Made by a program: the position numbers and the translations under genes. Under the pieces are notes generated by a model. The model ran no database searches. It was not told the origin of the DNA and was given only the letters and a program-made list of their open reading frames with translations. DNA of 8,065 nt from an uncultured Actinomycetes bacterium (lineage in GTDB: Bacteria; Actinomycetota; Actinomycetes; Nanopelagicales; Nanopelagicaceae), in assembly GCA_903875815.1 (NCBI GenBank), contig CAIQXR010000171.1, positions 1 through 8,065 on the forward strand, read 5' to 3'. This document shows, one piece after another, positions 1 to 6,868 of the stretch (within the stretch, counting starts at the first letter, position 1; every line of letters starts with the position of its first letter).

Positions 1-1
1 A

Positions 2-559
2 ATGAAGATTAAAGGATTTGTGGCGATCGCCGCATCGCTAACTCTTCTCACCAGTTGCAGTAGTGGTGGACTCTCCAAGCCCAGCGAAAATGCTTTTGTC
101 TCTGGCAATGGCGCTGCGGTTGTTATTAAAGAAGCAGATCGAAAGCCGGCTCCAGATATTTCTGGCGCCACACTCGATGGCACCACGCTGGCGTTAGATA
201 AGACAAAAGTGACCATCATAAATGTTTGGGCTTCATGGTGTTCGCCATGCCGCGCTGAAGCGCCTGTCCTACAAGATTTTGCTGCCAAGAATCCAGATAT
301 TCAATTCGCCGGAATTATCACTCGTGACAATCTCTCGTCGGCGAAAGCATTTGTTGAACGCTTTAAATTAACCTATCCCGACTTCACTGATGATTCCATG
401 ATCACTCGTTTTCGAGGTTCGCTCACACCCAATGCCATTCCCACAACGTTGATTATTGATAGCAAATGGCGAGTAGCTGCACGCATTAGCGGTGAAACCA
501 CTGTTGCTGCGCTCTCCTCACTTCTGCAAGCCGTTATGGGGAAGGCGCCCATTGCATAA
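2..559 (+). CDS. resA: ResA/TlpA-like thioredoxin lipoprotein, cytochrome c maturation
   Basis: This is probably the membrane-anchored extracytoplasmic thiol-disulfide oxidoreductase that reduces the CXXCH cysteines of apocytochrome c before haem attachment. Seen: a lipoprotein signal peptide with a basic MKIK start, a hydrophobic stretch (residues 6-16) and a lipobox L16-T-S-C19. A thioredoxin fold follows with WASWCSPC (C80 and C83 as the redox pair) and the cis-proline loop NAIPTT (P147). The length of 185 aa is normal for the family. The ATG at base 2 is supported by the complete signal peptide, although its ribosome site lies outside the window. The stop overlaps the ccdA start as TAATG, so the two are coupled. 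CcdA would supply its reducing equivalents. The family call is secure. The exact substrate is inferred from the downstream ccdA-resB-ccsB genes; a general TlpA role is the alternative. Confidence 0.9.
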   Translation: MKIKGFVAIAASLTLLTSCSSGGLSKPSENAFVSGNGAAVVIKEADRKPAPDISGATLDGTTLALDKTKVTIINVWASWCSPCRAEAPVLQDFAAKNPDIQFAGIITRDNLSSAKAFVERFKLTYPDFTDDSMITRFRGSLTPNAIPTTLIIDSKWRVAARISGETTVAALSSLLQAVMGKAPIA

Positions 560-1290
560 TGCATAACTTCTTCACCACGCAAATCTTTGATGGCAACCTC
601 ATTCTCGCGATGGTTGTCGCAGCAATTGCTGGGTTAATCTCCTTCTTCTCGCCCTGCGTCTTGCCGCTGGTCCCGGGCTATCTCTCTTATGCCGCGGGCA
701 TGACCGATGTGAAGAAAAAGGGTCGGGTGGCGCTGGGTTCCACGCTCTTTGTTCTGGGCTTCTCACTTCTTTTCATTACCTACGGAACGCTCTTTGGTTC
801 ACTGGGATCTACGATCGATCGCAATTCGAGAACGCTTGCGATCATCCTGGGTCTTCTCACCATCGTTATGGGCGTGCTTTTTATTGCCAATCAAAAGTTC
901 TATCGATCATTTAAACCTCAGTGGAAAATTCGTGGTGGCCTCTTCGCCGCGCCCCTCTTGGGCTTTCTCTTTGGAATTGGTTGGACGCCATGTATTGGTC
1001 CAACCCTCGGCGCAGTCGAAGCGCTTTCGTTTCAAAGTTCGAGTGCAACTCGAGGTGCAATTTTGAGCTTCGCCTATTGCCTGGGTCTGGGAATTCCCTT
1101 CATCGTCGTGGGACTCTTCTTCGATCAATCAACGAAATTGCGACGTTTTCTCTCTCGCCACGGCAATCGCATGACCCAGATAGGTGGCGCGTTTCTCATC
1201 CTTATCGGACTCCTTCAACTCACTGGCCTGTGGAGCGAAGTGATAAATTCACTCCGTTCACTCATCTCTGGCTTTATCCCGGCGGTATAA
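559..1290 (+). CDS. ccdA: CcdA-type membrane thiol-disulfide transporter
   Basis: This membrane protein carries reducing equivalents from cytoplasmic thioredoxin across the membrane to the extracytoplasmic ResA-like protein. Seen: 243 aa, about six hydrophobic segments, and the two hallmark cysteine-proline motifs of the CcdA/DsbD-beta family, [11 protein letters not shown] (C33) in the first helix and [11 protein letters not shown] (C145) in the fourth. These cysteines form the redox pair. The start codon overlaps the resA stop by one base (TAATG). A purine-rich GGGGAAGG lies 13 bases upstream, farther than usual, so coupling to resA translation probably matters. Its stop directly abuts the resB start (TAAATG). 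The length and both motifs are intact, with no sign of damage. DsbD-like generic thiol export is possible, but the operon points to cytochrome c assembly. Confidence 0.95.
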   Translation: MHNFFTTQIFDGNLILAMVVAAIAGLISFFSPCVLPLVPGYLSYAAGMTDVKKKGRVALGSTLFVLGFSLLFITYGTLFGSLGSTIDRNSRTLAIILGLLTIVMGVLFIANQKFYRSFKPQWKIRGGLFAAPLLGFLFGIGWTPCIGPTLGAVEALSFQSSSATRGAILSFAYCLGLGIPFIVVGLFFDQSTKLRRFLSRHGNRMTQIGGAFLILIGLLQLTGLWSEVINSLRSLISGFIPAV

Positions 1291-2754
1291 ATGACTACAG
1301 CACCTGAACTCGGAACAGTAGGACTTCTTCGCTGGATGTGGCGACAGCTCACCAGTATGCGCACTGCGCTGATCTTGCTCTTGATGCTTGGCTTCGCTGC
1401 TATCCCTGGATCACTCTTCCCTCAGCGTTCCCAGAACCCGATGAAAGTTCAGGAATATTTCACGAGTAATAAATTCCTCGCCACATGGCTCGATCGCCTT
1501 AAATTCTTCAATGTTTATAGTTCGCCCTGGTTTGCGGCGATTTACTTACTTCTCTTTATCTCCCTTATTGGTTGCGTACTCCCAAGAACAATTCATCACA
1601 TCAAAGCAATTGGGGCGCAGCCACCGCTCACTCCAAAGTTCTTGGATCGGATGGAGGAGTACAGCGAACTTGATACCGACACTTCGACTGTTTTAGATCG
1701 CGCTGAGAAATATCTTAAGAGTTCGCGCTACCGAATCCGCCGGGATGGCGACTCCATCTCTGCCGAAAAGGGCTATTCGCGCGAGACCGGAAATCTGCTC
1801 TTCCATCTCTCACTCATCATGATTTTGCTTGCTGTTGGAGTGGGTGGACTCTTCGGCACCAAGGGTGAAGCGATCGTTAATGTCGGAGATCGCTTTATTA
1901 ACGCCCCCACGTCATATGACAATATTTCGTACGGAAAATTCCAAGGCGAAGGATCACTCGTTCCATTCGCACTAACTATCAAAGATTTCAAGGCTACCTA
2001 CGATGTGCAGACCAGCGCCCCGCTGGATTATGTCCTGACTGTCGGTGCCAGCAATCCAATTGGTTCCAAAGAAATCACTCGCATTATTAAAGTGAATTCA
2101 CCACTCACCTATGGCAGCACCAAAATCTATCTTCAAGCCAATGGCTATTCGCCGGTGGTAACGGTTCGAGACAAGACCGGAAAGATCTCCTTCCAAGGAC
2201 CAGTTATTTTCTTGCCGCAAGATGCCAACCTCACATCTACTGGCGCAATTAAGTTGCCAGATTCCAATCCACAAATTGGATTTATCGGTTCGTTCGTTCC
2301 TTCCTACGATCGCAACGCGACCCGAGGCGCTTTCTCCGCTTTCCCACAAGTGATTGATCCACGACTTCTCATCTCAGTATGGCAAGGCAATTTAGGTCTC
2401 GATTCAGGAATCCCACAATCGGTCTATCGCCTAAACACTGCCAAGATGAAACAGATCGGCCTCAAGCAGCTCGCGCTCCACCAGACCTACAACTACGGTG
2501 AGGGATCGATCACATTCGACGGTTATAAGTCATGGGTCAACCTGCAGATTGTCGATGATCCAGGCAAAATGTATGCATTGGTAGGTGCCATACTTGCGAT
2601 CCTTGGTCTACTTCTCTCGCTATTCACACGTCAGCGTCGAATCTGGATCAAGAGTGGCAAGCGGGCAGAGATCGCTGGCCTTGCCAAAAACAATGCGCCA
2701 GGTCTCGAAGTGGAGATCCGAGTGCTTAAGAATTTGCTAGAAGAAGAGAAGTAA
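1291..2754 (+). CDS. resB: ResB/Ccs1 cytochrome c biogenesis protein
   Basis: This is one half of the System II haem export and cytochrome c synthase complex; it works with CcsB in the cytoplasmic membrane to deliver haem to apocytochrome c on the outer face. Seen: 487 aa with the standard ResB layout. There are membrane segments near residues 25-43, 78-96, 168-187 and 428-447, and a large extracytoplasmic domain of about 240 residues between the third and fourth. Further features are the early PGSLFPQRSQNP stretch, the histidine in NLLFHLSL (H172) in the third helix, and the C-terminal GYKSWVNLQIVDDPG before the last helix. The ATG follows the ccdA stop with no gap; a weak GGCGG lies five bases upstream. 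The protein ends in a charged cytoplasmic tail of about 40 residues. The assignment is firm by topology, motifs and neighbours. Confidence 0.93.
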   Translation: MTTAPELGTVGLLRWMWRQLTSMRTALILLLMLGFAAIPGSLFPQRSQNPMKVQEYFTSNKFLATWLDRLKFFNVYSSPWFAAIYLLLFISLIGCVLPRTIHHIKAIGAQPPLTPKFLDRMEEYSELDTDTSTVLDRAEKYLKSSRYRIRRDGDSISAEKGYSRETGNLLFHLSLIMILLAVGVGGLFGTKGEAIVNVGDRFINAPTSYDNISYGKFQGEGSLVPFALTIKDFKATYDVQTSAPLDYVLTVGASNPIGSKEITRIIKVNSPLTYGSTKIYLQANGYSPVVTVRDKTGKISFQGPVIFLPQDANLTSTGAIKLPDSNPQIGFIGSFVPSYDRNATRGAFSAFPQVIDPRLLISVWQGNLGLDSGIPQSVYRLNTAKMKQIGLKQLALHQTYNYGEGSITFDGYKSWVNLQIVDDPGKMYALVGAILAILGLLLSLFTRQRRIWIKSGKRAEIAGLAKNNAPGLEVEIRVLKNLLEEEK

Positions 2755-2762
2755 GGGAAGAA

Positions 2763-3671
2763 ATGACATCACGTAACTGGGCTTACCTCTCCAACTATGG
2801 AATCTATTCCGCCATGGTCGTCTTCACCATTGCTTTCTTTGCCCATGCAATTGAAGTGGCCTTCTCCGTCCGCAATAAAGATGGCAATGTAGAAGTAGAT
2901 TCAAAGACCCAATTTGATTTCTCCCGCACCCAGCGCAGCGGCCGGATCGGAACTGCGATGATGATCCTTGGTTTTGCACTTCTCTTTGCCGGTGTAATTT
3001 TCCGCGGTGTCTCAGCCCACCGTGTGCCGTGGGGCAATATGTATGAGTTCTCCATTACTGGCGCTCTCGGTTTTACTGGCGCTTATCTCTTTGCACTCGC
3101 GAAGTACAAAGTTCGCTGGCTCGGTCTTCCTGTTGTCATCGCGGTGCTTCTCACCCTCGGCACAGCCATCACTGTCTTGTATCGTCCAAGTGCGCCGCTC
3201 GTCCCGGCCCTTAAATCAACTTGGCTTGCGATTCACGTTTCTGCTGCGATCGCTTCGGGCGGAGTTTTCTTACTTGCTAACTGCGTTGCAGGTATGTATT
3301 TGATCCTCGACAACATGGAACGTAAAGGTGGTCGCAAACCGTGGGCAGTTAACTTGCCTTCGCTAGAAGCACTCGATCAACTCTCTTATCGCTTGGTTGC
3401 TTTTGTATTTCCACTCTGGACCTTTGCGGTTATCGCAGGCGCCATCTGGGCGGAATCAGCTTGGGGCCGTTACTGGGGTTGGGATCCAAAAGAGACGTGG
3501 GCCTTTATTACCTGGGTCGCCTATGCCGCATATCTTCACGCGCGCGTAACCGTTGGATGGCGTGGTCGCCGCGCGGCCTGGCTCTGCATCTTTGCCGGTT
3601 CGACATTCCTCTTTAACTACATCTACATCAATATTTGGGGAACTGGTCGCCACACTTACTCTGGCTTGTAA
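2763..3671 (+). CDS. ccsB: CcsB/CcsA (ResC) haem-handling cytochrome c biogenesis protein
   Basis: This is the multi-pass partner of ResB that carries haem through the membrane and presents it to apocytochrome c. Seen: 302 aa with about eight hydrophobic segments and the tryptophan-rich WWD signature WAESAWGRYWGWDPKETW at about residues 229-246, which defines the haem-handling protein superfamily. Candidate haem-ligand histidines are H158 (in AIHVS) and H297 (in the C-terminal GRHTYSGL); H86 and H259 may also contribute. That the two flanking histidines ligate haem is known for the family and is not shown here. The start lies 8 bases after the resB stop and follows a purine-rich AAGGGAAG at 2753-2760. 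The gene ends 9 bases from the stop of the oppositely oriented PLDc_N gene, with no clear hairpin terminator between them. Confidence 0.95.
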   Translation: MTSRNWAYLSNYGIYSAMVVFTIAFFAHAIEVAFSVRNKDGNVEVDSKTQFDFSRTQRSGRIGTAMMILGFALLFAGVIFRGVSAHRVPWGNMYEFSITGALGFTGAYLFALAKYKVRWLGLPVVIAVLLTLGTAITVLYRPSAPLVPALKSTWLAIHVSAAIASGGVFLLANCVAGMYLILDNMERKGGRKPWAVNLPSLEALDQLSYRLVAFVFPLWTFAVIAGAIWAESAWGRYWGWDPKETWAFITWVAYAAYLHARVTVGWRGRRAAWLCIFAGSTFLFNYIYINIWGTGRHTYSGL

Positions 3672-3680
3672 CAGCTTTCG

Positions 3681-3935
3681 TTAGAGCTTGCGGAGAAAAT
3701 CTGGATTGTCATCCGGAGCGACAAACTTTGTGCGACCTGGGCGTTGACCAGGGTTTCGCTTAGGTCGGCCGACGACGAACCAACCGATAGAGCCAGGAAT
3801 ATCGAAGAAGAGAATGATCAATAGCCATGCCCATTTCGGGAGGCGGCGAACATCATCTTGCGGTGTGGATGCGCAATCAAAGAAGGCGTAAGCCCATACT
3901 CCCAAAGAGACGATAAAGATCAGCACATCAAGCAT
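3681..3935 (-). CDS. Small two-TM PLDc_N domain protein
   Basis: This is an 84-residue membrane protein with the PLDc_N architecture, named after the N-terminal region of cardiolipin synthases and phospholipase D-like proteins but lacking any HKD catalytic domain. Seen: hydrophobic segment 1-19, a short charged loop DDVRRLPKW, a second segment 35-55 with DIPGSIGWFVVGRP, then a basic stretch and an acidic-hydrophobic end, DDNPDFLRKL. The LPKW...G...GRP pattern is the family signature. Its biochemical role is unknown, and no enzymatic activity should be assumed. It lies downstream of menA on the same strand, but a TAGAAT box six bases before its ATG suggests its own leaderless transcript. No Shine-Dalgarno sequence is visible. 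Single-gene PLDc_N proteins near men genes are familiar to me in Actinobacteria; the functional link to menaquinone is unproven. Confidence 0.85.
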   Translation of the reverse strand: MLDVLIFIVSLGVWAYAFFDCASTPQDDVRRLPKWAWLLIILFFDIPGSIGWFVVGRPKRNPGQRPGRTKFVAPDDNPDFLRKL

Positions 3936-3941
3936 GGCGTA

Positions 3942-3947
3942 ATTCTA
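3942..3947 (-). promoter_or_regulatory. Putative leaderless-type -10 element for the PLDc_N gene
   Basis: Read on the minus strand, TAGAAT is followed by exactly six bases (TACGCC) and then the ATG of the PLDc_N gene. A TANNNT box at this distance places the expected transcription start at the A of the ATG, the usual geometry of leaderless actinobacterial genes. No Shine-Dalgarno sequence and no convincing -35 box are visible. The spacing is seen in the sequence; the function is inferred. Confidence 0.5.
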
Positions 3948-4000
3948 TTACCAAACGAAGTTTTCGGGAGATTCGGATACCTCGGAAAAGATGAGAAAAT

Positions 4001-4861
4001 TTAGAAGAAGAGTGCAAATGCGAGAGTGAAAGCAAAGAAGAGCTGCAGTTTTCCGAGCAAGCCAAGGACGGGAATGAGATCTTTGCCCATGATGCCTGAA
4101 CGAATTCGTCCGATTATTCGAGCGGTCAAGAAGCCCGGAATGATCGTCAAAATTCCCCAGCCATCGAAAGTGCAGACCAGAATCGCGGTGATATGCGCGA
4201 CCAGAAGTAGAGCGATAAGAAAATCTCGCGCTTGATCATCACCCAGGCGAACTGCCAAAGTCCTCTTTCCCACCAATTTATCTTTAGGCAGGTCCCGCAA
4301 GTTATTTACAGCAAGCAAGGCACAAGCGATGCAACCCATGGGGATTGAGATCAGAAGCGAGCGACGTGTGAGTTGTTCTGCCTGCGCGAAGTAACTTCCC
4401 ATGGTGGCAACCACACCAAAGAAGAGAAAGACCGAGAGCTCGCCGAGCCCGTAATAACCGTAAGGCTTTGATCCACCCGTGTAGCCCCAAGCAGCAAGAA
4501 TTGCAATCGCTCCAACAGCGATCAACCACGGAGAAGTACGAAGCGCGAGAATTAATCCAGCAATGGAAGCAAGTAGGAAAGTGAGTAGGGCAGCGTTCTT
4601 AACTGCCTTTGCTGATGCCATACCGCTTGCAACCAAACGAATAGGACCAACGCGGTCTGCATCGGTTCCACGGATACCGTCGGAATAATCATTGGAGTAA
4701 TTGACGGCAATTTGTAGAAGCAGGCTCACTGCTAGCGCCAAGAGTGCATTGACCCAATTGATAGGTGTGTGATCACGGCGGACTAAAGCCGTTCCAACGA
4801 GAACTGGTGCGATTGCAGCCGGAAGAGTGCGGGGGCGTGCCCCGAGGATCCACTTATTCAT
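4001..4861 (-). CDS. menA: 1,4-dihydroxy-2-naphthoate polyprenyltransferase (MenA)
   Basis: This integral membrane UbiA-family prenyltransferase attaches a polyprenyl chain to 1,4-dihydroxy-2-naphthoate with loss of CO2, giving demethylmenaquinone. Seen: 286 aa and about eight or nine hydrophobic helices. The MenA-type N-terminus is GARPRTLPAA. The first Asp-rich motif is NDYSDGIRGTD (N57, D58, D61), and the second is NNLRDLPKDKLVGKRTLAV (N187, D190, D194); together they bind Mg-prenyl diphosphate. The YTGGSKPYGYYGLGE stretch (127-141) is typical of MenA rather than UbiA or haem O synthase. The start lies 4 bases after the menE stop. Its ribosome site AAGGGAAG is embedded in the last codons of menE, 8 bases before the ATG, so the two are co-transcribed. 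Chain length of the product cannot be read from the sequence. Confidence 0.95.
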   Translation of the reverse strand: MNKWILGARPRTLPAAIAPVLVGTALVRRDHTPINWVNALLALAVSLLLQIAVNYSNDYSDGIRGTDADRVGPIRLVASGMASAKAVKNAALLTFLLASIAGLILALRTSPWLIAVGAIAILAAWGYTGGSKPYGYYGLGELSVFLFFGVVATMGSYFAQAEQLTRRSLLISIPMGCIACALLAVNNLRDLPKDKLVGKRTLAVRLGDDQARDFLIALLLVAHITAILVCTFDGWGILTIIPGFLTARIIGRIRSGIMGKDLIPVLGLLGKLQLFFAFTLAFALFF

Positions 4862-4865
4862 TGGG

Positions 4866-5900
4866 TTATCTTCCCTTATGGTGGGCTAAATAAAGTTCAA
4901 GGGCTCGATCTCGATCCGGCTTTCCAATTCCTTTAAGCGGGATTGCGTCGATAATCACTATCTCTTTCGGCACCGCAAATTTTCCGATTGCACTAGTCAG
5001 GAGCGCTTTGGCCGAAACCTGGTCAAGGCTTTTCGTAGTAAGCACCACCAACTCGTGGCCCCACTCAAGACTGGGAACGCCAATAGCGATAACTTCTTGA
5101 GAGAGCTCGGCGAGTGCTGATTCCACTTGGCTTAGTGAAATATTTTCACCACCCGAGATGATTACATCATCTGCCCGGCCAAGAATGAATACTTTGCCAT
5201 CACGGAGTTCGGCTCGATCGGAGGTGGTGTACCAACCGTCTTGGGCAACGCCTTCTGCCAACGTAGGGCTAGCTATTTCTAAGAGACCTGATGGAGAAAT
5301 TTTCACCTGCACTCCTGCAAGTGGCTCGTTGTTATAAATGCAACCACCAGAAGTCTCTGATGAACCATAAGTGGTAATGACATTGATACCGAGCGCACGA
5401 GCATCGGCTAATAATTTCTGCGACGTTGCGGCGCCACCCACGAGCACTGCTTTACAAGCTTGCAATTCTTTGAGGAGATCAGGATCGCTTGTGATCGCTC
5501 GATGCAATTGGGTCGGAACGATTGCTGTGAACTCCCCACCTGAAGTCACTAATTCGCTTCCTAGTTGGAGCGAACGGGCGAGCACATTGATTCCCGCGAT
5601 ATGAGTCAAAGGAAGTTTGAGGGACCATCGGTCGATAGCGGTCGCACTTAAATACTCGTTAGATAATTTGGCTGAAGAAAGGATTGCAGCCGCAGAGAGT
5701 AGAACTTCTTTCGGCGTGCCAGTAGAGCCGGTCGTCGAAAGCACTAGAGCGATGTTGGCATCAACTTCAGTGCGGGTGGTCGTTGTGAGAGCAAGGGCTG
5801 GGCCATCTGCCCCGAGCGCTGCCGCAAGCGCGCTTCGCACCTGTGGGATTGACCACTCATCCTTCACGGCGATGACTGGGCGCTTGGGCAAATTAATCAT
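4866..5900 (-). CDS. menE: o-Succinylbenzoate-CoA ligase (MenE), short actinobacterial form
   Basis: This cytoplasmic enzyme of the ANL (acyl-CoA synthetase) superfamily activates o-succinylbenzoate with ATP and CoA to OSB-CoA, the substrate of MenB. Seen: the phosphate-binding loop STTGSTGTPKEV (55-66), TTYGSSET (176-183) for ATP and aryl-acid binding, the Y-T-T-S-D motif (D228), the hinge region GRADDVIISGGENI (241-254) and the C-terminal GKPDR with the expected catalytic lysine K327. At 344 aa it is about 100 residues shorter than E. coli MenE, missing N-terminal sequence, but close to the short MenE of Mycobacterium. All core motifs remain, so I read it as complete. An in-frame TAG 15 bases upstream fixes the ATG as the most upstream start. 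No Shine-Dalgarno sequence is seen; a TAGCCT box nine bases before the ATG hints at a near-leaderless transcript. Co-transcribed with menA. Confidence 0.93.
   Translation of the reverse strand: MINLPKRPVIAVKDEWSIPQVRSALAAALGADGPALALTTTTRTEVDANIALVLSTTGSTGTPKEVLLSAAAILSSAKLSNEYLSATAIDRWSLKLPLTHIAGINVLARSLQLGSELVTSGGEFTAIVPTQLHRAITSDPDLLKELQACKAVLVGGAATSQKLLADARALGINVITTYGSSETSGGCIYNNEPLAGVQVKISPSGLLEIASPTLAEGVAQDGWYTTSDRAELRDGKVFILGRADDVIISGGENISLSQVESALAELSQEVIAIGVPSLEWGHELVVLTTKSLDQVSAKALLTSAIGKFAVPKEIVIIDAIPLKGIGKPDRDRALELYLAHHKGR
4870..4877 (-). promoter_or_regulatory. Ribosome binding site of menA inside the menE end
   Basis: AAGGGAAG on the minus strand lies 8 bases before the menA ATG and overlaps the last sense codons of menE (Lys-Gly-Arg). 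It supports the menA start and translational coupling of menE and menA. Confidence 0.65.
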
Positions 5901-5908
5901 TGTGCCCG

Positions 5909-5916
5909 TAGGCTAT
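5909..5916. promoter_or_regulatory. Candidate shared bidirectional -10 region between menE and menB
   Basis: The stretch TAGGCTAT contains the palindrome TAGGCTA. On the plus strand it reads as a TAGGCT hexamer, with a weak TTGGGC 19 bases upstream. On the minus strand it reads as TAGCCT, ending nine bases before the menE ATG. Divergent bacterial promoters with symmetric -10 elements are known. Both hexamers fit the TANNNT pattern but depart from TATAAT in the middle. A competing plus-strand promoter, TTGTGC-17-TAGAAG (5900-5928), is equally weak. The symmetry is seen; promoter activity is inferred. Confidence 0.35.
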
Positions 5917-5923
5917 CCAACAT

Positions 5924-5959
5924 AGAAGTCCAAGATGAAGTCGAAACTGAAGTCTGAGC
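5924..5959. repeat. Three tandem 12-base repeats with GAAGTC core
   Basis: Three consecutive 12-base units, AGAAGTCCAAGA, TGAAGTCGAAAC and TGAAGTCTGAGC, place the core GAAGTC at 5925, 5937 and 5949 in exact 12-base phase. They lie in the menE-menB divergent region, between the candidate -10 palindrome and the menB ribosome site. The position would suit an operator or activator array upstream of menE, or a control element in the menB leader. The tract is short and purine-rich, so chance is possible. Confidence 0.55.
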
Positions 5960-5966
5960 GCCCCGT

Positions 5967-5971
5967 GGAGG
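5967..5971 (+). promoter_or_regulatory. Shine-Dalgarno site of menB
   Basis: A canonical GGAGG is followed by seven bases and then the GTG start of menB. It decides in favour of this GTG. In-frame translation from farther upstream is ruled out by a TGA at 5955-5957. Confidence 0.85.
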
Positions 5972-5978
5972 AAATAAC

Positions 5979-6857
5979 GTGAGTAAGCCAATTAAGCGTG
6001 AAGCAGCCGATCGCACCATTCCCACCTGGGAAGTAGGCGAAGGCGGCGAGAGCTTTAAGGACATCACTTACCAGGTCGCTGACGGCATGGCGAAAATTAC
6101 GATTAATCGCCCGGAAGTTCGCAACGCGTTTAGACCAGAAACACTCTTTGAACTCGAGCGCGCATTCTCTCTAGCTCGCGACAACGATCAAGTCGGCGTC
6201 ATTATTTTCACCGGCGCTGGTAGTGAAGCATTCTGTTCTGGTGGCGATATCAATGCCCGCGGCGATGATGGCTACATCGGCAGCGATGCGCTGGGTAAAA
6301 AAGGAATCGGACGCCTCAATGTTCTTGATCTTCAAATTCAAATTCGTCGCCTTCCTAAGCCCGTTGTTGCGATGGTTGCTGGTTGGGCAATCGGCGGTGG
6401 CCACGTTCTCCATGTGGTCTGCGATTTAACAATCGCTGCCGACAACGCAAAGTTTGGACAGACCGGACCGATGGTTGGCTCATTCGATGGCGGATATGGC
6501 GCTGGCTTGTTGGCTGCGCATATTGGTCAGAAGAAAGCGCGCGAGATCTGGTTCCTCTGTCGCCAATACGATGCCCAAGAAGCGCTCGATATGGGACTCG
6601 TCAATACTGTTGTGCCAGTCAACGAATTAGAAGCAGAGACTGTTCAGTGGTGTCGAGAAATGTTGCGTCACTCTCCAATGGCGTTGCGATTGCTCAAAGC
6701 GGGATTGAATGCTGCTGACGATGGTCTGGCAGGAGTGCAGCAACTTGCTGGCGATGCCACCTTGCTCTTCTATTTAACAGAGGAAGGCCAAGAGGGTCGT
6801 AACGCATACAAGGAGAAGCGCCTGCCTGATTTTAATAAATTCCCGAAGCGCCCTTAA
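5979..6857 (+). CDS. menB: 1,4-dihydroxy-2-naphthoyl-CoA synthase (MenB)
   Basis: This crotonase-family enzyme closes the second ring by Dieckmann-type cyclisation of OSB-CoA to DHNA-CoA in the cytoplasm. Seen: 292 aa; [11 protein letters not shown] (43-53), FCSGGD (85-90) and [17 protein letters not shown] (134-150), which supply the CoA-binding region and oxyanion hole; [14 protein letters not shown] (161-174); and the C-terminal [18 protein letters not shown]. Aligned with a constant offset of 7 to E. coli MenB, G163, S168, D170 and Y265 match E. coli G156, S161, D163 and Y258. The glycine at 163 marks the bicarbonate-dependent type, unlike the M. tuberculosis enzyme, which has aspartate there. 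It starts with GTG behind a strong GGAGG. It leads a menB-menC-menD operon and is divergent from menE. The identification is very secure; cofactor dependence is inferred. Confidence 0.97.
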   Translation: MSKPIKREAADRTIPTWEVGEGGESFKDITYQVADGMAKITINRPEVRNAFRPETLFELERAFSLARDNDQVGVIIFTGAGSEAFCSGGDINARGDDGYIGSDALGKKGIGRLNVLDLQIQIRRLPKPVVAMVAGWAIGGGHVLHVVCDLTIAADNAKFGQTGPMVGSFDGGYGAGLLAAHIGQKKAREIWFLCRQYDAQEALDMGLVNTVVPVNELEAETVQWCREMLRHSPMALRLLKAGLNAADDGLAGVQQLAGDATLLFYLTEEGQEGRNAYKEKRLPDFNKFPKRP

Positions 6858-6868
6858 TTTTCACTGCC

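Noticed and set aside
23..30. GCGATCGC palindromes as evidence for a cyanobacterial source
   Set aside because: Gene content and order, the short MenE and the PLDc_N protein are actinobacterial, and cyanobacteria usually make phylloquinone with a different gene arrangement.
921..1307. 128-codon open frame on the plus strand inside ccdA
   Set aside because: It overlaps ccdA in another frame; ccdA has both cysteine-proline motifs and full length. The alternative protein is basic, low in hydrophobic segments and resembles nothing I know.
4832..4843. GGGG-CGTG-CCCC hairpin in the early menA coding region
   Set aside because: The four-base stem lies in codons for the conserved GARPR motif, so protein constraint explains it. 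There is no T-run and no sign of a regulatory RNA.
4866..5900. MenE as a truncated pseudogene because it is about 100 residues shorter than the E. coli enzyme
   Set aside because: All ATP-binding and C-terminal catalytic motifs are present, an in-frame stop bounds the N-terminus, and mycobacterial MenE is similarly short.
5925..5957. Short leader peptide (Glu-Val repeats) in frame with menB, ending at TGA 5955-5957
   Set aside because: No ATG, GTG or TTG start lies closely upstream in that frame and there is no ribosome site; the DNA-level repeat is the simpler description.
6383..6718. 111-codon open frame inside menB
   Set aside because: It is a frame shadow of the highly conserved MenB core, with an Arg/Cys/Trp-rich composition typical of out-of-frame reading.
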